From positions 1 through 30,510 of the forward strand of contig JAFSWA010000095.1 in the NCBI GenBank assembly GCA_017444705.1: 30,510 nucleotides of DNA, in the 5' to 3' direction. How positions within the stretch are numbered: the stretch's first letter is position 1; every line of letters begins with the position of its first letter. The notes beneath the pieces were generated by a model that was not told the origin of the DNA, ran no database searches, and was given only the letters and a program-made list of their open reading frames with translations. This document shows, in pieces, positions 22,021 to 30,386 of the stretch. The translations under genes were made by a program, and so were the position numbers. This stretch comes from a bacterium (GTDB lineage Bacteria; Cyanobacteriota; Vampirovibrionia; Gastranaerophilales; Gastranaerophilaceae).

Positions 22021-22983
22021 ATGAAGAAAATTATAGCTACATTTTTAGTAATTATGTTTATGGGAATAGGGTTGAATGTTCAGGCTGCAACCTTTAAAAC
22101 CGCAATAGCAAAATATAAAGCCGGTAATTTTACGGGATGTATTAATGATTTGGATGAAGTTGCCGAAAGAATATGGGGTGATAAAGAAAATTCAAAAAGC
22201 ATTGAGAAATTAGCAAAAATTGTTTCAAAATATGATTATCAGAAATGGAAAGACGGCAATGCCAAAGATGGAGCTGAGGCAAGAAAAATGCTTCTTGAAA
22301 TTCAAAAAGAAGTGCCGAGATCCTCTTTGGATAAATGGTCATACCTGTTCTATTACTATGCTCTTTGTTTGCATCAACTCGGGTATAAAAATGAAGCAAA
22401 ATATTTCTATAAAGCGGCAGGTGCTTTTACATGGGAAAGTAAATCACAGATATTCAAATATTCTATGCAAGGGCTGACATGTATTGAAAAACCCGAATCA
22501 TGTAAAGGCTCTGATATGGATGACTTTATAAAGAGCGGAAAACAGGTTAGTGATGAAATCATAAGGGAAGAATTAAAAAGAAATCTTCAAAAGCATCAGG
22601 ATGAAATTAATAAAGGAAAAGATTTATCTTTTGTGACACCCGTAAATGATAAGTTAGCATGGGTTGATACAGGTATAAATCCTGATATAGCAAATCAATT
22701 TAGTGAAACATCGATAAAAGAAACAAACGATATGCCTACTGACGAAGAAATCGGAAAAGCATTCAGAACATTACAAAGAGCAGGTATTAATCCTACTTTT
22801 AACGTAAGTGACATAAACAATGAATATGCTCAATATAGTTCTTTGCTTAATGATGATAACAACGGATATTATAACGATTATTCAACAATGATGATGATGA
22901 ACGGTCAGAATAAACAACAAATAACCCCGCAAATGATGCAAGCTATAATGCAGCAGCAAATGATGGGCGGGCTTGGTTTTTAA
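22021..22983 (+). CDS. exported TPR-like protein with Met/Gln-rich C-terminus
   Basis: 320 residues from ATG 22021, chosen over an in-frame ATG at 21967 because a signal peptide (MKKIIATFLVIMFMGIGLNVQA) starts there and AAGGAT precedes it. Residues ~25-170 form helical pairs of TPR character (FKTAIAKYKAGNFTGCINDLDEV, YLFYYYALCLHQLGYKNEAKYFYKAAGAF). Then comes a charged helical stretch, a segment resembling a short conserved motif (TDEEIGKAFRTLQRAGINP) and a tail rich in Met and Gln (MMMMNGQNKQQ..., QAIMQQQMMGG). Probably periplasmic; function unknown. The following TPR-like gene begins 18 bases after its stop, so the two are likely co-transcribed. Confidence 0.8.
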   Translation: MKKIIATFLVIMFMGIGLNVQAATFKTAIAKYKAGNFTGCINDLDEVAERIWGDKENSKSIEKLAKIVSKYDYQKWKDGNAKDGAEARKMLLEIQKEVPRSSLDKWSYLFYYYALCLHQLGYKNEAKYFYKAAGAFTWESKSQIFKYSMQGLTCIEKPESCKGSDMDDFIKSGKQVSDEIIREELKRNLQKHQDEINKGKDLSFVTPVNDKLAWVDTGINPDIANQFSETSIKETNDMPTDEEIGKAFRTLQRAGINPTFNVSDINNEYAQYSSLLNDDNNGYYNDYSTMMMMNGQNKQQITPQMMQAIMQQQMMGGLGF

Positions 22984-23001
22984 AATAATTTGGAATTTTA
23001 A

Positions 23002-23598
23002 GTGACGGAAAATTATCAAAAACTTGCACAAAAATATTATATTGATGGTGATTTCAAAACTGCAAAAGAGTTATATTCAAACTTATCAATGCCATTAGAA
23101 GTTGCTTATTGCGAGCTTTTTTTAGGACATTTATACAATGCAAAAAAAATTATAATGAATTTAAAAAAGGAATCTCCTGCTGAAGAGTGGATTGTATCTT
23201 TTGTTCAAATGCTTGAAGCGAATTTGGTTAACATGCCATCTTTTCTGCAAATAAGAAATTTCTTTGAGATTGATTTGAATAATCTGTTTCTGTGCGGTAA
23301 AAAAGAATGGATAGAAAATGTTATAAATTATGTTCCGATTCTTGCAACAGTTAATGCGGAAATATTTAAGCTTGCCGCAAGAGTTTTGAAAAATAACGGA
23401 CAGACGGATTTGGCAAAAAAATTTTTGAAAAAGAGTTTGGATATTTATTTTAATGATTCGGAAACACATTTTCTGCTTGCCGAAATTTTAATAGAAGAAA
23501 ACAATAACAAAGACGCCAAACAGCACCTTGTATATGCTTGCGGAAACGGAGGATATGCACCGGCAGAAAAGCTTTTGGCAAAACTATTTTGTAATTAA
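23002..23598 (+). CDS. TPR-like cytoplasmic protein, GTG start
   Basis: 198 residues from GTG 23002, with TTTGGA seven bases upstream. It has no signal peptide. Helical repeats include QKLAQKYYIDGDFKTAKELYSNL, EVAYCELFLGHLYNAKKIIMNL, KLAARVLKNNGQTDLAKKFLKKSLDIYF and FLLAEILIEENNNKDAKQHLVYACGNGG, which have the TPR/Sel1-like helix-turn-helix look without strict consensus. It probably mediates protein contacts, perhaps with its exported neighbour's pathway. The 3' end overlaps the convergent ArsP_2-type gene by 15 bases. Confidence 0.75.
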   Translation: MTENYQKLAQKYYIDGDFKTAKELYSNLSMPLEVAYCELFLGHLYNAKKIIMNLKKESPAEEWIVSFVQMLEANLVNMPSFLQIRNFFEIDLNNLFLCGKKEWIENVINYVPILATVNAEIFKLAARVLKNNGQTDLAKKFLKKSLDIYFNDSETHFLLAEILIEENNNKDAKQHLVYACGNGGYAPAEKLLAKLFCN

Positions 23599-24483
23599 CT
23601 GAACAATAACTCCTGCAACGATACTGACCATAAGTAATACCGATATAACAAAAAGTGTGTTTTTCTTGTTTTCATTTTTTTGTATTAATACCAGTAATCC
23701 TAATCCGGCAGAGGATGAAAGCCCTGAAATTGTTGAGCCGAGAGTAATTACTCCGTTAATAAACATCATTGTAATTACGACGGAAATTGCACAATTCGGT
23801 ATTAACCCGACAATACCCGTAATAACAGGTTGAATAACAGAATTTTGAAGCATATAATTCTGGATGTTTTCTATTCCGAATTTTTCAAAAAGCCAATTTA
23901 ATATAAGACATACCGCAAAAATGAATACCCATATATGAGCGGTGTGTCTGAGCGGGTGAAAAATGAAACGGTCACGCTTTCTTTCATTTATACTATGACC
24001 GCAGCATCCTTTTTGATTATCGGAGATGTCTGCTTTTCCGAGTAACAGCATTTGTTTTTTCTTGAATATTTTCTCATAAATTATGTCAATGCCATATCCT
24101 GCAATTATTGCCAAAATACATTTAATTATAACTATTGCTATCATTTCTTTGTAATATTGAGGCTTTGAAAGTAAAACAGGTATTGCTTCATCTGATGTTG
24201 CAATATAAACCGCAAAAAGTGTTCCCATTGAAATAAATCTTCTGATATAGAGAGTACTTGCAATTACCGAAAATCCGCATTGAGGAACAACTGCCGCAAT
24301 AGCCCCTATAACAGGGCCTATACTTCTTGAATATTTTACGAAATCCTTGATTTTGTTTGAAAAATAATGCTCAAAAACTTCAATTAACACAAAAATTACG
24401 AACAAAAACGGAACAAGACTAAGACTGTCTTTTAGAGCATCTAATACAAATTCCGGCAATATTTTTACTATAAAATCAATCAT
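23584..24483 (-). CDS. ArsP_2-type putative 10-TM heavy-metal/manganese exporter
   Basis: 299 residues, highly hydrophobic, with an internal duplication: the VVPQCGFSVIAS segment (66-76) is mirrored by LIPNCAISVVIT in the second half. ALKDSLSLVPFLFVIFVLIEVFEH at the N-terminus and DEAIPVLLS are typical of the 'putative manganese transporter / ArsP_2' family. The central cytoplasmic loop holds C160-C161-G-H163, and His residues lie at 176, 180 and 183, which could bind metal. It should export a divalent metal or organo-metalloid; substrate unproven. GAGG precedes the ATG. The gene follows a TPR gene on the same strand with a 45-base gap. Confidence 0.8.
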   Translation of the reverse strand: MIDFIVKILPEFVLDALKDSLSLVPFLFVIFVLIEVFEHYFSNKIKDFVKYSRSIGPVIGAIAAVVPQCGFSVIASTLYIRRFISMGTLFAVYIATSDEAIPVLLSKPQYYKEMIAIVIIKCILAIIAGYGIDIIYEKIFKKKQMLLLGKADISDNQKGCCGHSINERKRDRFIFHPLRHTAHIWVFIFAVCLILNWLFEKFGIENIQNYMLQNSVIQPVITGIVGLIPNCAISVVITMMFINGVITLGSTISGLSSSAGLGLLVLIQKNENKKNTLFVISVLLMVSIVAGVIVQLITK

Positions 24484-24528
24484 TACGTCCTCTTATAAAT
24501 TTTAGCATAACAAGGTTTTTATGCAATT

Positions 24529-25113
24529 TTAATTGATTTTTTCCTGCATAAGTTTATTGTATATTTCAATAAGTTCCTGTGCTTTATCCTCTTTCCCTTT
24601 TTCCTTATAAATATATGCGAGATTGTAATAATTTGTGGGATTTTGAGGATTTAGAGTAACAGCTTTATTAAAATATATTCTTGCAGTCAAAAGATTTTTC
24701 TTTGCCAAATAGCAACAACCGAGATTCGTATAGATATAACTGTTTTTCTTATTATATTTTAATGCGGTTTTAAAATTATTAATGGCTGTATCAATTTGAC
24801 CTCTGTTAAAATTTCTTATCCCTAAGTTATAATAGGCTTTATAATATTTTGGGTCTTTTTGAAGTGCAAATTGGAGAAAGTTCTCTGCATTTAATTCATC
24901 TTGCAAATCTTCATAAATATTTGATAAAAGAAGCCATGTCTCCGCATCACGTTCATCAATCGGAATTTTTAAAAATAATTCTTTTGCCTCGTTTATTTTA
25001 TTGACGGAATAAAGCATAATCGCCTCATCTTTTAGTTGGTTTGAACTTGCCGCAAACCCTGCATTTGAACCGATACTAAAAAAAATTATTAATAATGATA
25101 AAAATTTCTTCAT
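24529..25113 (-). CDS. exported TPR protein
   Basis: 194 residues from ATG 25113 (a TTG 15 bases upstream is in frame but overlaps the TATAAT box). The signal peptide MKKFLSLLIIFFSIGSNAGFAAS is followed by about four TPR units: LYSVNKINEAKELFLKIP, TWLLLSNIYEDLQDELNAENFLQFALQKDP, KAYYNLGIRNFNRGQIDTAINNFKTAL and YIYTNLGCCYLAKKNLLTARIYFNKAVTLNP, plus NYYNLAYIYKEKGKEDKAQEL. Likely a periplasmic scaffold with unknown partner. No ribosome site is visible: the ATG lies six bases after a perfect -10 box. Confidence 0.85.
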   Translation of the reverse strand: MKKFLSLLIIFFSIGSNAGFAASSNQLKDEAIMLYSVNKINEAKELFLKIPIDERDAETWLLLSNIYEDLQDELNAENFLQFALQKDPKYYKAYYNLGIRNFNRGQIDTAINNFKTALKYNKKNSYIYTNLGCCYLAKKNLLTARIYFNKAVTLNPQNPTNYYNLAYIYKEKGKEDKAQELIEIYNKLMQEKIN

Positions 25114-25119
25114 AAATAC

Positions 25120-25125
25120 ATTATA
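25120..25125 (-). promoter_or_regulatory. -10 box placed for leaderless transcription of the TPR gene
   Basis: TATAAT on the minus strand (25125-25120) ends six bases before the ATG at 25113-25111, so transcription should begin at or next to the start codon. No Shine-Dalgarno sequence fits in between. No convincing -35 was found. Confidence 0.45.
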
Positions 25126-25192
25126 CAATAATAATTTTTATTTAACGTGTAAAGATTTTTTAAGACATTAGAATTAATAAAAAATGTTTTCA

Positions 25193-25201
25193 TGTTATAA
25201 T
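25193..25201 (+). promoter_or_regulatory. extended -10 promoter of the acyl-CoA synthetase gene
   Basis: TGTTATAAT is a perfect extended -10 (TATAAT 25196-25201). The start would be near 25208; AAAGGA (25212-25217) is a normally spaced ribosome site for the ATG at 25226. Confidence 0.55.
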
Positions 25202-25225
25202 GACCATGATTAAAGGAACTATTGA

Positions 25226-26881
25226 ATGGATAATAACGTATTACTATTTTTGGAAAACAGAACCGAAGAACTTGGGAATAATATATCATTAGGGATGAAA
25301 TCTCATGTAGGTTGGAAAGAACTGACTTTTAAGGGTTTGAGTATATTGTCAAAGAGATTGGCGGGATATCTTATCGATATAGGGATAGACAAAGGGGCTC
25401 ATGTTGCAATTCTGTCTGAATCCACACCGGAATTCGGGGTTGCACTTTTTGCTTCCGCAATGGCAGGAGCTACTATTATACCGCTTGATATTAAGTTAAC
25501 AATTTATGAATTGACTTCCATCTTAGAAAGTGCTCTTCCTACTGTTATGCTTGTTTCAAGTGCTTATCTTGAAACCGCAAAGAAATTGAAAGAGGTTATA
25601 CCGTCAATAGAGCATATAATTCTAATTGATGATAACGGTGTAAATAAAGAGGTTCCGAGTCTTTACACAATTGGTGATAAACCGGGAAGAAAATGGCGTC
25701 ACAGAAATTTGAATGCAACAGCATTTATTATTTATACTTCCGGAACAACAGGAAAACCCAAAGGTGTTGAAATAACTTTTAAAAATATCTTGGCACAGGT
25801 TGATGCTGTCGGTCAATGTTTTGATTTGGGTCCTAATGACAGACTGTTATCAATTTTGCCGATGAATCACCTTTTTGAACTGACAGTCGGATTTTTGTCT
25901 TTTTTGAATTTGGGTGTTGCAATTTATTATTCAAAAAGTTTAAAGCCGAAAGACCTTTTTGCAATTATGACGGAAAAACAGATAACATTTATGGTTGTTG
26001 TTCCCGCCTTTTTAAAATTATTAAAAGTTTCAATTGAATCAGAAATAAACAAAATGTCAAAATGGCAAAAACTATATTTTAATACCGCTTATGAAATAGC
26101 AAAAGTTGTTAAATGGAAATGGTTTAAGAAATTAGCATTCAAACGTATTCACAAAAAATACGGCGGAAAATTCAAAGGATTTCTCTCCGGCGGTGCTCCG
26201 TTAGATATTGAAGTAGGTAAGTTTTTCAATAATATCGGTTTAAAAATTTATGAAGGTTACGGCTTGTCGGAAGCAAGTCCTGTTGTAACTATGAATACTG
26301 ATAAAAATTACAGATTAGGTTCTGTCGGTAAAGCACTTTTTAATGTTCAAGCAAAGACTGACCCCGAAACCGGCGAACTTTTAGTTAAAGGTCAAAATGT
26401 AATGAAAGGTTATTTTAATCAGCCGGAATTAACGGAATCTGTCTTTACACAAGACGGATGGTTGAAAACAGGTGACATTGCAAAAATTGATGAGGACGGT
26501 TTTGTTTGGATAACAGGTCGTATTAAGAATATGATTGTTCTTTCCGGCGGGAAAAAAGTTTTTCCGGAAGAAGTTGAAAGCGTATTGCAAAAAAGTGATA
26601 TGTTTAAAGAGTTGTGTGTTTTTGGGGCAAAAAGAACAGGAGGTCAAAAAGACGGTTGCGAAGATGTCAGCGTAGTTGTAAGACCGACAGATGAAATTCT
26701 GCAAAAATACCAAAATGACGAAGAGCTTAATGCTGTTGCAAGAAAAGAAGTTAAATTATTCGCAGAACAGCTTTCTCCGTTTAAACGACCGACTTCCGTA
26801 GTTGTTACGAGAGAAGATTTGCCTCGTACGCCGACAAGTAAAATTAAACGTAAAGAAGTAAAAGCTCTTTTTGAGAATTAG
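25226..26881 (+). CDS. AMP-forming long-chain acyl-CoA/acyl-ACP synthetase-like enzyme
   Basis: 551 residues of the ANL adenylate-forming superfamily. The phosphate loop is YTSGTTGKPKG (170-180), followed by ILPMNHLFELTVG, KGFLSGGAPLDIEVG, YEGYGLSEASPVVTMN (motif A5), LKTGDIAKIDEDGFVWITGRIKN (A7-A8, including the adenosine-binding Asp and hinge residue) and, near the C-terminus, TPTSKIKRKEV with the catalytic lysine. The layout is that of fatty acid activators; cyanobacterial-type acyl-ACP synthetases and acyl-CoA ligases cannot be told apart by eye. It makes acyl-AMP and then a thioester from free fatty acids, feeding lipid synthesis together with plsY downstream. No clear membrane helix. 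Convergent with the 26906 gene. Confidence 0.9.
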   Translation: MDNNVLLFLENRTEELGNNISLGMKSHVGWKELTFKGLSILSKRLAGYLIDIGIDKGAHVAILSESTPEFGVALFASAMAGATIIPLDIKLTIYELTSILESALPTVMLVSSAYLETAKKLKEVIPSIEHIILIDDNGVNKEVPSLYTIGDKPGRKWRHRNLNATAFIIYTSGTTGKPKGVEITFKNILAQVDAVGQCFDLGPNDRLLSILPMNHLFELTVGFLSFLNLGVAIYYSKSLKPKDLFAIMTEKQITFMVVVPAFLKLLKVSIESEINKMSKWQKLYFNTAYEIAKVVKWKWFKKLAFKRIHKKYGGKFKGFLSGGAPLDIEVGKFFNNIGLKIYEGYGLSEASPVVTMNTDKNYRLGSVGKALFNVQAKTDPETGELLVKGQNVMKGYFNQPELTESVFTQDGWLKTGDIAKIDEDGFVWITGRIKNMIVLSGGKKVFPEEVESVLQKSDMFKELCVFGAKRTGGQKDGCEDVSVVVRPTDEILQKYQNDEELNAVARKEVKLFAEQLSPFKRPTSVVVTREDLPRTPTSKIKRKEVKALFEN

Positions 26882-26905
26882 GCTTATAAGTAAAGCTACA
26901 ACAAG

Positions 26906-27289
26906 TTATTCCGGCAATCCGTATATTAATATGAAAATTACAGGAATAACAATTGTTGCTATAATTAATCCGATTATAACGTATGCAACCGGTTTTTTGC
27001 TTTTTGTCATGCTAATATCAATTTCGTCTTCATAATCATATTCATCATCTTCTTCTAAGGTTATTACTTTATCGGATTTTTTCTTTATATATTTTATTAA
27101 TTTATTGCCTATAATAAAAAAACCGCAAAAAAATATTAAGCATACATATAAAAAATCAATTAGCACATTAGTTTTTGAATTTGCACATTTGGGATGAGGT
27201 GACTTTTCTATTTCATCAGAAAAAATCATTGCCGTTATTCCAAATACGACAATAAATATGATAAATATAATTATCGAAAATGTTGACAT
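26906..27289 (-). CDS. small membrane protein with acidic cytoplasmic loop, unknown
   Basis: 127 residues with three hydrophobic segments: FSIIIFIIFIVVFGITAMIF at the N-terminus, VLIDFLYVCLIFFCGFFIIG in the middle and VAYVIIGLIIATIVIPVIFIL near the C-terminus. A charged loop lies between the second and third: KYIKKKSDK, then an acidic run (EEDDEYDYEDEID), then KSKK. I recognise no family. It starts two bases after pheS ends, so it is translated from the same message. The coupling is probably genomic convenience rather than shared function. Confidence 0.7.
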   Translation of the reverse strand: MSTFSIIIFIIFIVVFGITAMIFSDEIEKSPHPKCANSKTNVLIDFLYVCLIFFCGFFIIGNKLIKYIKKKSDKVITLEEDDEYDYEDEIDISMTKSKKPVAYVIIGLIIATIVIPVIFILIYGLPE

Positions 27290-27291
27290 TT

Positions 27292-28326
27292 TTAGAACTG
27301 CTGCAAAAACCTTTTATCGTTATTGAAGAATAAACGAATATCATCAACCGACCATTTGAGCATAGCTAATCTTTCAACGCCCATACCAAATGCAAAGCCC
27401 GAATATACCTCAGGGTCAATTCCGACACCTTTCAGTACATTAGGGTCAACCATGCCTGCTCCTAAAATTTCAAGCCAGCCTGAACCGCCGCATGTTCTGC
27501 ATCCTTTGCCGTTACACATAATACATTGCACGTCGATTTCAACTGAGGGTTCAGTAAACGGGAAAAAACTTGAACGAAATCTTGTAGGTCTTGAACCTTT
27601 GAAATAAAGTCTTATAAATTCATTCAGAGTTCCTTTTAAATCGCCCATTGTAATATTTTTATCAACCAAAAGTCCTTCAACCTGATGGAACATGTTGCTT
27701 TTTCTTGCACTGATAGCTTCATTACGATAAACACGTCCCGGGGAAATTACTCTTATAGGCGGTTTTTGAGAAAGCATTTGTCTGACTTGCGAATCAGAGG
27801 TTTGGCTTCTCAAAATAACATTCGGTGCCACATTTGTATAGAAAGTATCTTGTGTATCTCTGACAGGGTGGTCTTTTGTGAAATTCAACATATCAAAGTT
27901 AAAATATTCAGTTTCAACCTCAGGCGAATTTTCATTATTTACCAACGAATAACCCATTCCCTGAAATATCGTTGTAATTTCGTTAATTGTTTGAGTAAGC
28001 GGGTGAATTTTTCCTGTCGGGTTATATGTCCCCGGTAAAGTAATATCGATACTTTCCGCATTTAATTTTTCATCAAGCTCTTTTTTATAAATAATTTCAT
28101 TCTTTGTATTTAATTCATCTTCAATTTGTTTAGTAACCGAATTCGCCAAAGCACCGATTATTTTCTTATCCTCTATGCTTAAATCTTTAAGATTCTTTTT
28201 TATTGCATTAAGTTCTGAGTTTCTGCTTAAAAATTCAAGTTTAATTTGTTCTAAATCATCTGATGTTTCAGCTTTTTGAATTTTGTCCAATGCTGATTTT
28301 AAAAATTGTTCAAGTTTTTCTTTCAT
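27292..28326 (-). CDS. pheS: phenylalanyl-tRNA synthetase alpha subunit
   Basis: 344 residues, normal for bacterial PheS. The N-terminal coiled-coil arm (~1-90) binds tRNA. The class II core has motif 1 around IHPLTQTINEITTIFQGMGY and motif 2 as VISPGRVYRNEAISARKSNMFHQVEG. It also has FRSSFFPFTEPSVEIDV, and motif 3 is GFAFGMGVERLAMLKW. A Cys-rich insert CIMCNGKGCRTCGG precedes GWLEILGAGMVDP, as in many PheS proteins. With the beta subunit it charges tRNA-Phe. pheT is not next to it: plsY and der lie upstream and a membrane protein downstream, so the two subunits are encoded apart or outside this window. Confidence 0.96.
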   Translation of the reverse strand: MKEKLEQFLKSALDKIQKAETSDDLEQIKLEFLSRNSELNAIKKNLKDLSIEDKKIIGALANSVTKQIEDELNTKNEIIYKKELDEKLNAESIDITLPGTYNPTGKIHPLTQTINEITTIFQGMGYSLVNNENSPEVETEYFNFDMLNFTKDHPVRDTQDTFYTNVAPNVILRSQTSDSQVRQMLSQKPPIRVISPGRVYRNEAISARKSNMFHQVEGLLVDKNITMGDLKGTLNEFIRLYFKGSRPTRFRSSFFPFTEPSVEIDVQCIMCNGKGCRTCGGSGWLEILGAGMVDPNVLKGVGIDPEVYSGFAFGMGVERLAMLKWSVDDIRLFFNNDKRFLQQF

Positions 28327-28346
28327 TTTTTTATCCTTAATCCGTT

Positions 28347-28958
28347 TTATTCTCTAACTTTGTTTTCTTCGCCTCTAATAAGCCTTTTTATATTTTCTCT
28401 GTGTAAATAAATTATATAAATTGCACCTGCGACACAATAAATAATATAACAAACAGGAGCATTAAACAAATACATTATTACAGGTGACAGTGCAAGTGCA
28501 ATAATAGACCCTAATGAAACATATTTTGTTGTATAAGTAATCAATGCCCAAATTGAAGCAATCAAAAGCCCGCCATGCAAAGAAAGTGCTATTATTGTTC
28601 CGACTCCCGCCGCAACCGATTTTCCGCCGGTAAATTTCAAAAATATTGATTTGCTGTGTCCTAAAATAACTGCTGTTGCAGCTATAACCGGAGCTAATCC
28701 TATATCAGAATATGGCATAACATATGTCCTTGCAAGTAAAACAGGGATAATGCCTTTTATTGCGTCAAGAAGAAGTACAATAAAAAACCATTTCTTGCCC
28801 ATTACTCTTTTTACGTTTGTTGCTCCTGTCGAACCGGAGCCTATTTCTCTTATATCTTCATTTTTGGCTAATTTTACAACGATATACCCTGTCGGAACGG
28901 AACCGGCTAAATACGCTAAAATCGCTGTTATAATTATCGGTAATATATTTTCAAACAT
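28347..28958 (-). CDS. plsY: acyl-phosphate glycerol-3-phosphate acyltransferase
   Basis: 203 residues from ATG 28958, which shares one base with the der stop (TAATG); an in-frame ATG at 28970 within der would give four more residues and cannot be excluded. It is a polytopic membrane enzyme with the PlsY signatures: LAGSVPTGYIVVKLAKNEDIREIGSGSTGATN (first substrate motif), VILGHSKSIFLKFTGGKSVAAGVGT (second motif with GGK) and a late HREN loop. It transfers the acyl group from acyl-phosphate to glycerol-3-phosphate, the first step of phospholipid synthesis. plsX is not in the window. Confidence 0.95.
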   Translation of the reverse strand: MFENILPIIITAILAYLAGSVPTGYIVVKLAKNEDIREIGSGSTGATNVKRVMGKKWFFIVLLLDAIKGIIPVLLARTYVMPYSDIGLAPVIAATAVILGHSKSIFLKFTGGKSVAAGVGTIIALSLHGGLLIASIWALITYTTKYVSLGSIIALALSPVIMYLFNAPVCYIIYCVAGAIYIIYLHRENIKRLIRGEENKVRE

Positions 28959-30286
28959 TATTCTTTGCATTTCTTCTCTCTAATACTGAATCTTATTGGC
29001 GTCCCAAAGAACCCGAAAGCTTCTCTTAATTGTTTTTCAAGATAACGTTTATAGTGGTCTTGTAACAATTTCGGGTCATTTACAAATGATACAAATGTAG
29101 GCGGAGAATCTTTAACCTGCGTTGTATAGTAAATCCTTAATCTCTTGCCTTTTATTGATGAGGGTTGATTCATTTGAATTGCATCGTTTATAACTTTATT
29201 CAACAGACTCGTCGAAACTCTCTTTTTCCACTGAGCATAAACATTATCAGCTTCTTTGTATATTGAAGTCAGGCGTTGTTTTGTTAACGCACTTATGAAA
29301 ATTTTCGGAACAAAATCCAAGAACGGAACATCATTTTCTAATTTTTTCTGATAATTTGAAAGTGTATTTGATTTTTTATCTTCAACTAAATCCCATTTAT
29401 TTACAGCCAAAATCATAGCTTTACCGGCTTCCTGAATAATAGATGAGATTTTTTTATCCTGATCTGTTATACCCTCTGTTGCATCTATAACCAAAACTGC
29501 AACATCAGCCTCTCTTATTGAACGAATTGCTCTATCGACCGCAAATTTTTCGACGCCCCAGTCAACTTTTGATTTTTTCCTTATTCCTGCTGTATCAATA
29601 AGAGTATATTCTTTATCTTCAAAAATTATTTTTGAATCAATGGAATCTCTTGTAGTTCCGGAAACATCTGAAACAATGACTCTGTTTTTATCCAAAAGGG
29701 CATTTGTAATTGAGGATTTTCCGACATTCGGACGTCCGACGATAGCTATTTTTATTCCTGCTTCGTTTGATAATTCGTCGCTCGGTTCAATATCTTCCGT
29801 AATCATATCCAGCAAATCACCTATTCCTCCGGAGCCGTGTGTTGCTGAAATCGCTATCGGTTCTCCCATTGATAAAGCCCAAAACTCCGAAATATTATCA
29901 ATTGAGTTAATTGAATCTATTTTATTTACGGCTAAGAAAATTTTTTTGCCGGATTTTCTCAAAACATTGGCAATATCATAATCTATGGGGTTTAATCCGT
30001 CTTTTCCGTCAACAATAAAAATAATTTTATCTGCTTCATCACAAGCAAGTTGTGCTTGCGAAAAAATATTCAACATTATTTCATCTTCGTCGCCGGGGAT
30101 AATTCCGCCCGTATCAATAACGGTAAATTCTTTGTTTAACCATTCGACATCAAAATAAATTCTGTCACGGGTAACTCCCGGTAAATCGTCAACAATAGAC
30201 GAACGTGAACCAATCAACCTGTTTACAAAGGTTGATTTACCTACATTCGGTCGTCCCACGACTGCCACTATCTGCTTTGTTGTCAT
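28958..30286 (-). CDS. der: ribosome biogenesis GTPase Der (EngA)
   Basis: 442 residues with two tandem GTPase domains, which is unique to Der. First domain: P-loop GRPNVGKS (11-18), DTGG (58-61) and NKID (121-124). Second: GRPNVGKS (184-191), DTAG and NKWD. The C-terminal KH-like domain includes SPPTFVSFVNDPKLL and YKRYLEKQLREAFGFFGTPIRFSIR, the family's closing signature. It is needed for 50S subunit assembly. First gene of the der-plsY-pheS-membrane protein run, with AAAGGA before the ATG and a TAATG junction to plsY. Divergent from mgtE. Confidence 0.97.
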   Translation of the reverse strand: MTTKQIVAVVGRPNVGKSTFVNRLIGSRSSIVDDLPGVTRDRIYFDVEWLNKEFTVIDTGGIIPGDEDEIMLNIFSQAQLACDEADKIIFIVDGKDGLNPIDYDIANVLRKSGKKIFLAVNKIDSINSIDNISEFWALSMGEPIAISATHGSGGIGDLLDMITEDIEPSDELSNEAGIKIAIVGRPNVGKSSITNALLDKNRVIVSDVSGTTRDSIDSKIIFEDKEYTLIDTAGIRKKSKVDWGVEKFAVDRAIRSIREADVAVLVIDATEGITDQDKKISSIIQEAGKAMILAVNKWDLVEDKKSNTLSNYQKKLENDVPFLDFVPKIFISALTKQRLTSIYKEADNVYAQWKKRVSTSLLNKVINDAIQMNQPSSIKGKRLRIYYTTQVKDSPPTFVSFVNDPKLLQDHYKRYLEKQLREAFGFFGTPIRFSIREKKCKE

Positions 30287-30374
30287 AAAATTTCCTTTAT
30301 TATCTTTATTTTAATACAAAAATATAAGGTTTAAATATTTGCAAAAATTTATTTTCAAAATTCGATATTTAATT

Positions 30375-30380
30375 TATAAT
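30375..30380 (+). promoter_or_regulatory. -10 box placed for leaderless transcription of mgtE
   Basis: A perfect TATAAT ends six bases before the ATG at 30387. TTTTCA at 30352-30357 is a plausible -35 (4 of 6 matches) at 17-base spacing. With a normal start distance, the first transcribed base would be at the ATG itself. There is consequently no room for a magnesium riboswitch leader between promoter and start codon. Confidence 0.5.
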
Positions 30381-30386
30381 GAAATT

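Noticed and set aside
30287..30386. Magnesium riboswitch (M-box) before mgtE
   Set aside because: The -10 box ends six bases before the ATG, leaving no leader.
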